From positions 51,926 through 115,925 of the forward strand of contig CAMJUL010000001.1 in assembly GCA_946408995.1 (NCBI GenBank): a stretch of DNA of 64,000 bases. Reading direction: 5' to 3'. The translations under genes and the position numbers were made by a program. The notes under the pieces are model-generated. The model made no database searches. It had not been told where the DNA came from and saw nothing but the letters and a program-made list of their open reading frames with translations. This DNA comes from an uncultured Clostridia bacterium. GTDB taxonomy: Bacteria; Bacillota; Clostridia; Christensenellales; Aristaeellaceae. Shown here in pieces: positions 51,218 through 59,422 of this stretch (its first letter is position 1; every line of letters starts with the position of its first letter).

Positions 51218-51808
51218 TTACTCCATTGCGTCGCGGATGGCCCGCGCCGCGTGACGCGCTAATACCGTATAGCCTGTTTCAGTAAAATGCACCCAGTCCG
51301 CTCGATCCGAGGAGGGGATCAGACGCGAGGCTTCATCCAGTCGGTCGAGGCCCACGCCCTCGTCCGCCATGACGCGGCAGGCGATGCGGTTGTATTCGTC
51401 GATTTCCGCCTGGGTGCGCATGGGCACGCCCCGCTGGAATTTCGTCATGGATGCATCGATGCCGGTGGTCAGGGCAAACAGGATTTTTGCGTTGGGAAAC
51501 ACCGTCCGAATTCGTTGGATGATCCGGCGCAGGGTGGCTTCGTACACGTCCGGCGGCACCAGAGGCAGGGGATCGCCTTCAAAATGGCACACGTCCCATA
51601 GGCCGTTGTTCCAATGTACCAGGTCGATTTCCTCCGGGCGCGCGTCTATCATCTGCTCCGCCCAGGTATGCAGAAAGCACAGGGTATTCAATGAAAAACG
51701 GCAGTTTTCCTCCGGAAAATGCACGCCGGCGAAACCGGCCAGCAATTCCCGCACCAATTCGCCGTAGCCCAACCGGATGGAGTCGCCCAACAGGTAAACA
51801 TGTTTCAT
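51218..51808 (-). CDS. SGNH/GDSL hydrolase
   Basis: VYLLGDSIRLGYGELV; LVHWNNGLWDVCHFEGD; DWVHFTETGY. Confidence 0.88.
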   Translation of the reverse strand: MKHVYLLGDSIRLGYGELVRELLAGFAGVHFPEENCRFSLNTLCFLHTWAEQMIDARPEEIDLVHWNNGLWDVCHFEGDPLPLVPPDVYEATLRRIIQRIRTVFPNAKILFALTTGIDASMTKFQRGVPMRTQAEIDEYNRIACRVMADEGVGLDRLDEASRLIPSSDRADWVHFTETGYTVLARHAARAIRDAME

Positions 51809-51874
51809 AAGTTCCCCGAAAGGGAGGATCATCCCGAAAACGCGCGCGATGATCCTCCCTTTTTCCTTTATTTG

Positions 51875-53377
51875 TTACTTATTGATGCCGGAAGCGCGGA
51901 TCACGTTCATCATGGGCTCGCAGGCGGGCACATACACGTTCTGCAGGTAGGAGGCCATTTCCTCCTCGGTAATCTGGCCGCAGATGTACTGGGTGATCTT
52001 TTCGTTCCGTTCGCTGTACACGCCGTCGTTGGTCAGCTTGGTGGATTCGTCGTTATAGCCGGGAATGGTGCCTTCGCCTAAGTAGGAGATGCGGTATTCC
52101 AGGGAGCTGACGAAATCGTTGGCCGCCATCCAGTTGGCTAATTCAACTTCATTGGTGGAAGTGCCGCCCGCGATGATCATATCCTTGTTGGACAGCTGAT
52201 AATTGATGGTGGCGTAGGAGGCGCACCACTGGTCCGCCAGGGCGGTCTGTTCGGGGGTCAGGGTGATCACGCGGGTTTCTGGATCGAGGGATGTATAGGT
52301 CAGGCCTTCGATGCCCTTGAACAGCAGGGTCACGCACTCGTCAGTATAGCCGTCGTCCAGCACGCGCAGGGTCTCTTCGATGTGCTCGCTGTCCGCGTTG
52401 ATGGCATAGCCGCCCCAGACCTGGGGAGCGTAATACACGCCTACCTTGTCCGCGCCTTCCGGCAGCAGGGAAGGACCGGCCACCACGGTGCCTTCCGGGT
52501 TCACAGCCACAAAGGTGGCGTTGGCGGCCCACTGGGTCACGTGGTTGATGATGATGTCGGTATACAGCGCGCCGATCTTGCCCGCGAAGAACTTATCCTG
52601 ATCCTCGTAGGACTGGGTCAGATACCATTCGGGATCCAGCGCGCCGTTCAGGTACATGTCCCGCAGCCAGGTGAGGTACGTCATATAGCCCTCCTGGCCT
52701 TCCATCACGGTGTATTCGCCGTTTTCATCCGGCACGTCGCTGGGGCGGAGGCCGAAAGCGTGGATCAGGTTGCGGTCGTTGAAATTGCGGATGGAGAAGC
52801 CGTAGGTGTCGTCAATGCCGTTGTCGTCGGGGTCCTGTTTGGCGAAGGCCAGCATGACGTCCGCGAATTCCTGGGCGGTCTTGGGCACTTCCAGACCTAA
52901 CTTTTCCAGCCAGTCGCCGCGATAGGTGATGCAGTCCAGGGGCTTGGTCTGCACCCGGGGCAGGCTGTACAGCCGTCCGTCCACCAGGCAGCCCGCCAGT
53001 TCGTCCTGGGTGAGCACCTTGCAGGCGTTGGGCATGATTTCGGGGGTGAGATAATCAGTCAGGTCCAGCAGCAGACCGTCCCGGGCCCACTGCTGATAGG
53101 TATTGTTCAGGTTCTGAACGTAAATCAGGTCGGGCAGATCGTCGCTGGCCATGACCACGTTCAGCCGGTCGGAATAATTGCTGATGGGCGGCGCTTCCAC
53201 TTCGATGATCACGCCGGTGCGGTCGCCCCAGGCGGCGATCACGGGGTTGTCCTCCACGATGTACGCGGCGGGCAGACGCTGGATCATGGTGATGGTCACC
53301 TTGTCCTCAGCCAGAGCCGCCCCCATGCAGGAGAGGGCAAACAGCAAGGCCAACACGATACTCAGAGTCTTTTTCAT
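51875..53377 (-). CDS. Extracellular solute-binding protein (LplA-type)
   Basis: Signal peptide MKKTLSIVLALLFALSCMGAALA; large SBP fold upstream of LplB/LplC permeases. Confidence 0.9.
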   Translation of the reverse strand: MKKTLSIVLALLFALSCMGAALAEDKVTITMIQRLPAAYIVEDNPVIAAWGDRTGVIIEVEAPPISNYSDRLNVVMASDDLPDLIYVQNLNNTYQQWARDGLLLDLTDYLTPEIMPNACKVLTQDELAGCLVDGRLYSLPRVQTKPLDCITYRGDWLEKLGLEVPKTAQEFADVMLAFAKQDPDDNGIDDTYGFSIRNFNDRNLIHAFGLRPSDVPDENGEYTVMEGQEGYMTYLTWLRDMYLNGALDPEWYLTQSYEDQDKFFAGKIGALYTDIIINHVTQWAANATFVAVNPEGTVVAGPSLLPEGADKVGVYYAPQVWGGYAINADSEHIEETLRVLDDGYTDECVTLLFKGIEGLTYTSLDPETRVITLTPEQTALADQWCASYATINYQLSNKDMIIAGGTSTNEVELANWMAANDFVSSLEYRISYLGEGTIPGYNDESTKLTNDGVYSERNEKITQYICGQITEEEMASYLQNVYVPACEPMMNVIRASGINK

Positions 53378-53431
53378 GGGGATACCTTCCTTTTGCTTTT
53401 TTATTTCCACGCCATCCGGCGCTGGATTCCG

Positions 53432-54385
53432 TTAAGAATAGAAAGAGGGCTGACCAAGTTTTTGTGCGATCAGGTTGGAGGAAAACACCAGTACGGCCCC
53501 CACCACGTTTTTGAACAGGCCCACGGCGGTGGAATAGGAATACCGGCCTCCGGCGATGCCCACTTGGTACACGTAGGTCTCGAACACTTCCGCCACGGAC
53601 TGGTTCAGGTTGTTTTTGAACAGGAAAATCTGCTCAAAGCCGTTGTTCATCAGGCCGCCGATGGCTAAGATCAGCATGATCACGATGGTGCCGGAAATGC
53701 CGGGCAGGGTGATATACAGCGTCTGCTGGAAGCGGTTGGCCCCGTCCACCTTGGCTGCCTCATAGTATTCGGGATTGATGGCGGTGAGGGCGGAGAGGTA
53801 AATGATGGTGCCCCAGCCCGCCTCCTTCCAGATATGGGAGCCGATGATCACCGTGCGAAACCAATCCACGGAGCCGAGAAAATTGATTTTCTGCCCGCCC
53901 GAGGCGGCGATCAAATCGTTCACAAGGCCGTCCGTCATGCTCAGCATGTTCACCACGATGCCACCCAGCACCACCCAGGACAGGAAATGGGGCAGGTACA
54001 TGAGCGTTTGCGCCATCCGCTTATACACCTTGGAGCGGATTTCGTTGATCAGCAGCGCCAGGATGATGGGCACCGGGAAGGAAAAAATCAGCCGGGTGAT
54101 GCTCAAAAACAGGGAATTGCGCAGCACGCGGTAAAAGATCTGGCTGCCGAACAGCTCCTGGAAATTGGCGAAATTGTTGAAGGGACTGCCGAAGATGCCC
54201 TTCTTGAAGCTGAAATTCTGAAAGGCCATCATGATGCCGTACATGGGCACATAATGGAACAGGATCAGGTACACCAGTCCCGGTATGCACATCAGGTACA
54301 GCCAGCGCTTTTTCCAAATATACCTTTTCAGGCTGTTCCTTTTTGTCAAGGGTGTCGGCACCCGTTGATTGATGGTTTTTTCCAT
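53432..54385 (-). CDS. Sugar ABC transporter permease (LplB-type)
   Basis: WLYLMCIPGLVYLILFHYVPMYGIMMAFQNFSFKKGIFGSPF; NPEYYEAAKVDGANRFQQTLYITLPGI. Confidence 0.92.
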   Translation of the reverse strand: MEKTINQRVPTPLTKRNSLKRYIWKKRWLYLMCIPGLVYLILFHYVPMYGIMMAFQNFSFKKGIFGSPFNNFANFQELFGSQIFYRVLRNSLFLSITRLIFSFPVPIILALLINEIRSKVYKRMAQTLMYLPHFLSWVVLGGIVVNMLSMTDGLVNDLIAASGGQKINFLGSVDWFRTVIIGSHIWKEAGWGTIIYLSALTAINPEYYEAAKVDGANRFQQTLYITLPGISGTIVIMLILAIGGLMNNGFEQIFLFKNNLNQSVAEVFETYVYQVGIAGGRYSYSTAVGLFKNVVGAVLVFSSNLIAQKLGQPSFYS

Positions 54386-54398
54386 TGATTTTCCCTCC

Positions 54399-55283
54399 TC
54401 ATTCCTTCACGCCGCCCAGAGCCAGGCCGGTCATGAAATACTTTTGCAGGAAAGGATAAATACACATAATGGGCACCGTAGCCACCACGATGGAGGCCAT
54501 TTTCAGCAGGAAAGGCGTGGACACCCGCTCGTCCATGGCCGTCATTTCGTTGACGGCGGATTCAAACAGCAGTTCCCGCAATACCAGTTGCAGGGGCCAG
54601 TTGGCCCGCTTGGTCATATACATGATGGCGTTAAAGTAGCTGTTCCAGTATCCCACGGCGGTGAACAGCCCCAAGGTAGCCAGGATGGGTGCGCTCAAGG
54701 GCAGTACGATGCGCACCAGCACCACCAGGTCGTTGGCACCGTCGATCAGCGCCGCTTCTTCCAGGGAACCGGGCAGGCCCTGAATGTAGTTCTTCATCAG
54801 GATCAGGTTATAGCAGCTCACCAGTCCGGGCAGGATCAGGGACCAGCGGTTGTTCAGCAGCCCCAAGGTGCGGATCAGGAAGTAATTGGGGATCATGCCG
54901 CCGGAAAAGAACATGGTGATGATCCACAGGGTCATGTACACGTTCCGGCCCTTCAAATCCTTTTTGCTTAAGGGATAGCCCGTCAGCACCAGCACGATCA
55001 GGGACAGGATGGAGCCGAAAAACGTGATGTACAGCGTGTTTCCGTAGCCCGTCCAGATATACCGGTAATTGGTCACCATCCGGTAAGCGTCCAAGGTCAG
55101 GCGGGAGGGAAAGAAATCGAAATGGTTTTTCAGGTACAGATCATAGGGCGTGAAGGAATAGATGATAACCAGTAAGATCGGAATAAAGCACAGCAGCGCG
55201 AATACCCCCACGATCAGATGGGAAAAACCGCTGATCACGTATTCATCCGCCGTTTTCCGCACCGCGCTTCTCTTTCCCGGCAT
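54399..55283 (-). CDS. Carbohydrate ABC transporter permease (LplC/YtcP-type)
   Basis: LPGSLEEAALIDGANDLVVLVRIVLPLSAPILATLGLFTAVGYWNSYF. Confidence 0.92.
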   Translation of the reverse strand: MPGKRSAVRKTADEYVISGFSHLIVGVFALLCFIPILLVIIYSFTPYDLYLKNHFDFFPSRLTLDAYRMVTNYRYIWTGYGNTLYITFFGSILSLIVLVLTGYPLSKKDLKGRNVYMTLWIITMFFSGGMIPNYFLIRTLGLLNNRWSLILPGLVSCYNLILMKNYIQGLPGSLEEAALIDGANDLVVLVRIVLPLSAPILATLGLFTAVGYWNSYFNAIMYMTKRANWPLQLVLRELLFESAVNEMTAMDERVSTPFLLKMASIVVATVPIMCIYPFLQKYFMTGLALGGVKE

Positions 55284-55374
55284 CCTGATCTCCGTCCTTT
55301 CATTTCAGATTTGCCATCTTGATTCGTAAAGTAATTTGTCAAGTTAATTTTTGCTTTCGTCAAGTTACGCGCCT

Positions 55375-55403
55375 ATCATATCCCAGATTTTTCCCCTTGT
55401 CAA
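55375..55403 (-). promoter_or_regulatory. Minus-strand promoter for the ABC/PUL operon, -35 within CTTGNCAAG palindrome
   Basis: Minus strand TTGACA-N17-TATGAT; palindrome CCCCTTGTCAAGGGG at 55393-55407. Confidence 0.6.
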
Positions 55404-55467
55404 GGGGTAAAATTGTTTTTTAGGGAAAAAATTTTTCCGTTTTTTCTGTTTATTCGTAAAACAGTTG

Positions 55468-55497
55468 CTTGACAAGTTGCTTTACAGTTGATATAAT
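55468..55497 (+). promoter_or_regulatory. Plus-strand promoter of lacI-type gene, -35 within CTTGACAAG palindrome
   Basis: TTGACA (55469-55474)-N17-TATAAT (55492-55497). Confidence 0.7.
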
Positions 55498-55530
55498 GCT
55501 TTACGGACCTTGACAGAAGGGGGAAATACT

Positions 55531-56535
55531 ATGAGAAACAGAACCGTCAGCATGGATGATATCGCCAAAGCCTTAGGCGTAAGCAAAAACGCCGTCTCTT
55601 TGGCCCTGCGGGGCAAGGACGGCGTGAGCGAGGACCTGCGCCAGAAAATCGCCGCCAAAGCGAGGGAAATGGGCTACGGCCAGGAAAAACAATCATCCTC
55701 CCAATATATCCTCGCCCTCATTCCTCAGCGCAACACCCACCTGTTGGACGGCATGTTTTATCAGCAGGTTTGCTTCCATATGGAATCCTACGCCCGCTCC
55801 AAGGGGTATCTGCTCACCATATGCAGCGTATCGGAGGCGGAAGAAAAAGCCTGCCTGCCCCATCCCATGCTCAAGCAGATGCCCTTCCAGGGCGTGGCCA
55901 CCATTGGCAACCTTGCCAAGGAATACTGCATGCTGTACCGGAATTGCGGCATCAAATATTTAATGGTAGATCAGTATTACGACGATATCCCCGTGGACAG
56001 CATTACCACCGCCAATACCTCCGCCACCTATATGCTCACCCAGCACCTGATCGAGAAGGGCCATAAAAAAATCCAGTATATCGGCCCCCGCAAGCGCACC
56101 TCCAGCCTGTTTGACCGCTGGCGGGGCTACCAGCAGGCCATGGACGACCACGGCTTCCCCGTCCTGACCAATTCCTATGTGGAAGCGGACAGCCGGGACA
56201 ACGGGGACGATTATTCCCTGCTGAAAAGCGCCCTGGACGCTATGGACGAACTGCCCACCGCCTTCGTTTGCGGCCATGACGTGACCGCCAAGCAGGTGAT
56301 CGATATTTTGGGCGCGCAGGGGCTCACGTGTCCCCGGGATTTCTCCGTGGTGGGCTTTGACGACATTCCGATCCCGGAGGTGGCCCCCCTGAACCTGACC
56401 ACCTACCGCACCCCCAAAGCCGCCATCGCCCAGGCGTCCATTGACTGCCTCATTCAAAACGATTCCCGCTCGCCTCAGAAGTTGGAACTGTACGGCGAAC
56501 TGATCTGCCGGGGCAGCGTGCGGGATGTCCGCTGA
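55531..56535 (+). CDS. LacI family transcriptional regulator
   Basis: VSMDDIAKALGVSKNAVSLALRGKDGVSEDLRQKIAAKAREMGYG; FVCGHDVTAKQVIDILGAQGLTCPRDFSVVGFDDI. Confidence 0.95.
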   Translation: MRNRTVSMDDIAKALGVSKNAVSLALRGKDGVSEDLRQKIAAKAREMGYGQEKQSSSQYILALIPQRNTHLLDGMFYQQVCFHMESYARSKGYLLTICSVSEAEEKACLPHPMLKQMPFQGVATIGNLAKEYCMLYRNCGIKYLMVDQYYDDIPVDSITTANTSATYMLTQHLIEKGHKKIQYIGPRKRTSSLFDRWRGYQQAMDDHGFPVLTNSYVEADSRDNGDDYSLLKSALDAMDELPTAFVCGHDVTAKQVIDILGAQGLTCPRDFSVVGFDDIPIPEVAPLNLTTYRTPKAAIAQASIDCLIQNDSRSPQKLELYGELICRGSVRDVR

Positions 56536-56560
56536 ACGATCAAAAAAAGGAGAAAAAGCC

Positions 56561-57877
56561 ATGGATATTTTCTATGATGTGATCGTAGCCGGAGGCGGCC
56601 CGGCCGGTGTCTCAGCCGCCATGGCAGCCGCCCGAAGCGGGGCCAAAACGCTGCTGATCGAAGCCAACGGTTCCTTGGGCGGAACGGTCACCAACGGTTC
56701 TCTGCCCGCCTTCTGCCCCTTTGGCAATACGGACGAACCGCTCATTCAAGGGATCGGTTTGGAGATACTGGAAGCCCTGCGGGCAGAAACAAAGCTGCCC
56801 TCCTATTATGAGGACAGCCCGGAAAAGCCGCTTTATAATTGGTTCCCGGTGGACGGGGAAGCGCTGAAACGCATCTTAGATGACAAGGTGCTGTCCAGCG
56901 GGTGCGAATTGCTGCTGCACGCCCATTTTGTGGGCTGTGAAACGGAAGACGGCGTCATTCGCAGCGTCACGGTGCATACGCCCGGCGGCCTGGAAACCTT
57001 CGCCGCAAAGACGTTCATCGACTGCACCGGGGACGGCGTTCTTTCCGCCGAAGCGGGATGCGAAATCCAGTTGGGAAATGAGGAAGGCTTGGTTCAGTCC
57101 GGCACCCTGTGCTTCAAAATCGCACCCTTCGATACCGAACGTTTTATCCGCTACGCCGAAGAAACCGGGGAGGGCGGGAATCTGCTGCACGCCTGCGCCC
57201 GAGCAATTGCCGACGGCGCTTTTCCGGAAGGAGAAACCAAAGTGGCGGGCATTTCCTTTCCCTATCCGGGCGTGGCCGTGCTGAACTTCGGCCATATCTA
57301 CGGTATTGATCCCCTGAACGCGGCGTCCCTGACCCGCGCCGAAGTGGAAGGAAGAAAAATGCTGCCGGAGCTTTTGCGCTTCCTGCGGAATTACGTGCCT
57401 GGCGCGGAAAACGCCGTAATCGTTTCCAGCGGGCCTAACCTGGGCATCCGGGAATCCCGCCGGGTCATGGGCGATTATGTGCTGACGAAGGAAGATTATT
57501 TCCGCCGGGCTGATTTTAACGACGCCATCGCCTATTATTGCTATCCCATCGATATTCACGCCCTGCGGCCCGGTAAACAGACACAGGAATGGAACGAGCT
57601 CTACTATAACCGGCGCTATCAGCCCGGCGAGGCCTACGGCGTCCCCTACCGCTGCCTCACGCCCAAAGGCATAAAAAACCTGCTCACAGCCGGAAAGATC
57701 ATCAGCTGCGATCAGATCATGTTAGGTTCCGTCCGCGTGGTTCCCTGCTGCTTCGCCACCGGCCAGGCCGCCGGTACCGCCGCCGCCATGGCCGCCCGGT
57801 CAGATATTTCCGTCCGGTCCGTTGACCCAACAGTCCTGCGGGATTCCCTGAAGCGGAAAGGCTGCTTCTTAAGATAA
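56561..57877 (+). CDS. FAD-dependent oxidoreductase
   Basis: DVIVAGGGPAGVSAAMAAARSGAKTLLIEANGSLGGTVTNG; KNLLTAGKIISCDQIMLGSVRVVPCCFATGQAAGTAAAMA. Confidence 0.92.
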   Translation: MDIFYDVIVAGGGPAGVSAAMAAARSGAKTLLIEANGSLGGTVTNGSLPAFCPFGNTDEPLIQGIGLEILEALRAETKLPSYYEDSPEKPLYNWFPVDGEALKRILDDKVLSSGCELLLHAHFVGCETEDGVIRSVTVHTPGGLETFAAKTFIDCTGDGVLSAEAGCEIQLGNEEGLVQSGTLCFKIAPFDTERFIRYAEETGEGGNLLHACARAIADGAFPEGETKVAGISFPYPGVAVLNFGHIYGIDPLNAASLTRAEVEGRKMLPELLRFLRNYVPGAENAVIVSSGPNLGIRESRRVMGDYVLTKEDYFRRADFNDAIAYYCYPIDIHALRPGKQTQEWNELYYNRRYQPGEAYGVPYRCLTPKGIKNLLTAGKIISCDQIMLGSVRVVPCCFATGQAAGTAAAMAARSDISVRSVDPTVLRDSLKRKGCFLR

Positions 57878-57893
57878 AGGGACGTGACGGGCA

Positions 57894-57968
57894 ATCATCA
57901 TGCTGAAAGTTGGAACAGAAAGCCCTTTCTGTTTTTTTGCATTTTTCAGCTTTCAGCAAAGGCATATA
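57894..57968. repeat. Right copy of imperfect direct repeat; decayed remnant of the DUF4965 C-terminus / anSME N-terminus junction
   Basis: Minus strand still encodes YMPLLKAEK and, in another frame, VPTFSMMI (cf. YMPLLKAEK and VPVLSMMI at 40908-40984). Confidence 0.7.
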
Positions 57969-57985
57969 TCCTTTTACTTCAGGAA

Positions 57986-59125
57986 TTATTCTTCCTGTTC
58001 TGGCCCGATCAGCATTACCTCTCCCAGTTCTCCCTGCTCAAGCGAAATATGCAGGTTCATGATCTCCGTTTCTTCAAAGGAGAACAGGCAGCACTCTCCC
58101 GGCTTTTCGGGGGTAAAATCAAAGGGAAGGCTTAGATTTCCCAGTTCTACAATTCCGGCGATCCTCGTTCCCAGCGCCGGATAGAGAAGCAGCATATCCG
58201 CATGGACAGCAACGGCCCAGGAAAAGGAAACGGTTTTACCCTGCCACACATAGGCGGCGGAGGAAGCGGCCTGGCAGATATCGCCGTCCCGAAGCAGCCC
58301 TCCGGGATCGCCTTCGCATGCTGCCTCCCCTATCCAGTTTACGCACTGGATATCTGCCAGCGGCCTTAACTGCGGCGCTCGCGTGGGGCCGTTGATATAG
58401 GCGGTGCCGTCGTCATGGAATCCGGCCCGGTCAATGTTCAGCCGCCGGTTGCCGGAAGGCCTGTCGGGAAAGGTAGCGCCTTTTATCAGTTGGGCGCGTT
58501 CCTCCTTTGACGGTGTTCTCAACAGGATTGCTTTAACATTGGGATTATTCAGATAGTACCATGCAGGAACATCGTTTAGCTTGTTCACCAGAAGAATAAC
58601 CAGATTTTTCAGAATGCCTTTCTCCGTCCGAACTTCCTGGGCTTCCAAAGATGCCTGCATCAAAATGGTAAACCCTTCAATTTCTTGTTGCTGCATATTG
58701 ACAGGATCATTGATATATCTGGAAGCAAAGTCCATAATCACTACGGTTGCAGCATCCTTCTGGGTTAGCGCTATCTCTACCATTGTTGCGGCAGAATTGT
58801 TATTCTTTCCCCGAAATTCCGCAGCGATTCTGCCGTTCCCTGTAACGTTGGCTTTCACGAGATCAGCAAAGCGATTGGCATATCCCGCTTCATATTTATT
58901 GTAGAAACCACGTATTCCGTCAAACATGATGATGTTCTCATACCCAATATCCTTGAAATAATAGTGAAGGTATTCAGGTAATCTAACAATGGCCCCTTGA
59001 GAAAGACTGCCCTCAAGCGGATAAAGATAGCTATCCAGTATATTTCCTTCGAGGATCAGGCAAGGCTTAATCTTCCTGAATATCTCCATTTCCTGATGCC
59101 ATTTCGAGAGACTTACTTCGCTCAT
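57986..59125 (-). CDS. Uncharacterised, possibly chimeric protein: AAA-ATPase-like N-terminal half + unrelated C-terminal domain
   Basis: PCLILEGNILDSYLYP...YLHYYFKDIGYENIIMFDGIRGFYN...LRTPSKEERAQLIKGATFPD then a beta-rich ~150 aa tail without AAA features. Confidence 0.55.
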   Translation of the reverse strand: MSEVSLSKWHQEMEIFRKIKPCLILEGNILDSYLYPLEGSLSQGAIVRLPEYLHYYFKDIGYENIIMFDGIRGFYNKYEAGYANRFADLVKANVTGNGRIAAEFRGKNNNSAATMVEIALTQKDAATVVIMDFASRYINDPVNMQQQEIEGFTILMQASLEAQEVRTEKGILKNLVILLVNKLNDVPAWYYLNNPNVKAILLRTPSKEERAQLIKGATFPDRPSGNRRLNIDRAGFHDDGTAYINGPTRAPQLRPLADIQCVNWIGEAACEGDPGGLLRDGDICQAASSAAYVWQGKTVSFSWAVAVHADMLLLYPALGTRIAGIVELGNLSLPFDFTPEKPGECCLFSFEETEIMNLHISLEQGELGEVMLIGPEQEE

Positions 59126-59251
59126 GCTTAACCTCCAACCCTTTTGATCGGCTTATTTGTTCTAATACGTTCTCATATCCCGGTTGGTGGATCCCAACAG
59201 AGATGATTCCTTCACCTGTTGAGAAATTTTGAATTCTACTGTTGGCCGTTT

Positions 59252-59416
59252 TCAGATAGCTGTGTAGCGATCTCGATAATCTGTGTTCAGTATCAGAATT
59301 CTTTGGTTGTCCGATCCTCGCAGCAGTAAACCATGATTCTTCGCCTCAATGTACTTCCGGTACAATTCGATGCTGATTCCAAAGGCTTCGGTCGATAATC
59401 TGATGTCTTGGAACAT
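59252..59416 (-). CDS. Possible small ORF downstream of mobA
   Basis: MFQDIRLSTEAFGISIELYRKYIEAKNHGLLLRGSDNQRILILNTDYRDRYTAI (54 aa), protein-like composition, no clear SD. Confidence 0.3.
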   Translation of the reverse strand: MFQDIRLSTEAFGISIELYRKYIEAKNHGLLLRGSDNQRILILNTDYRDRYTAI

Positions 59417-59422
59417 TGAAAT

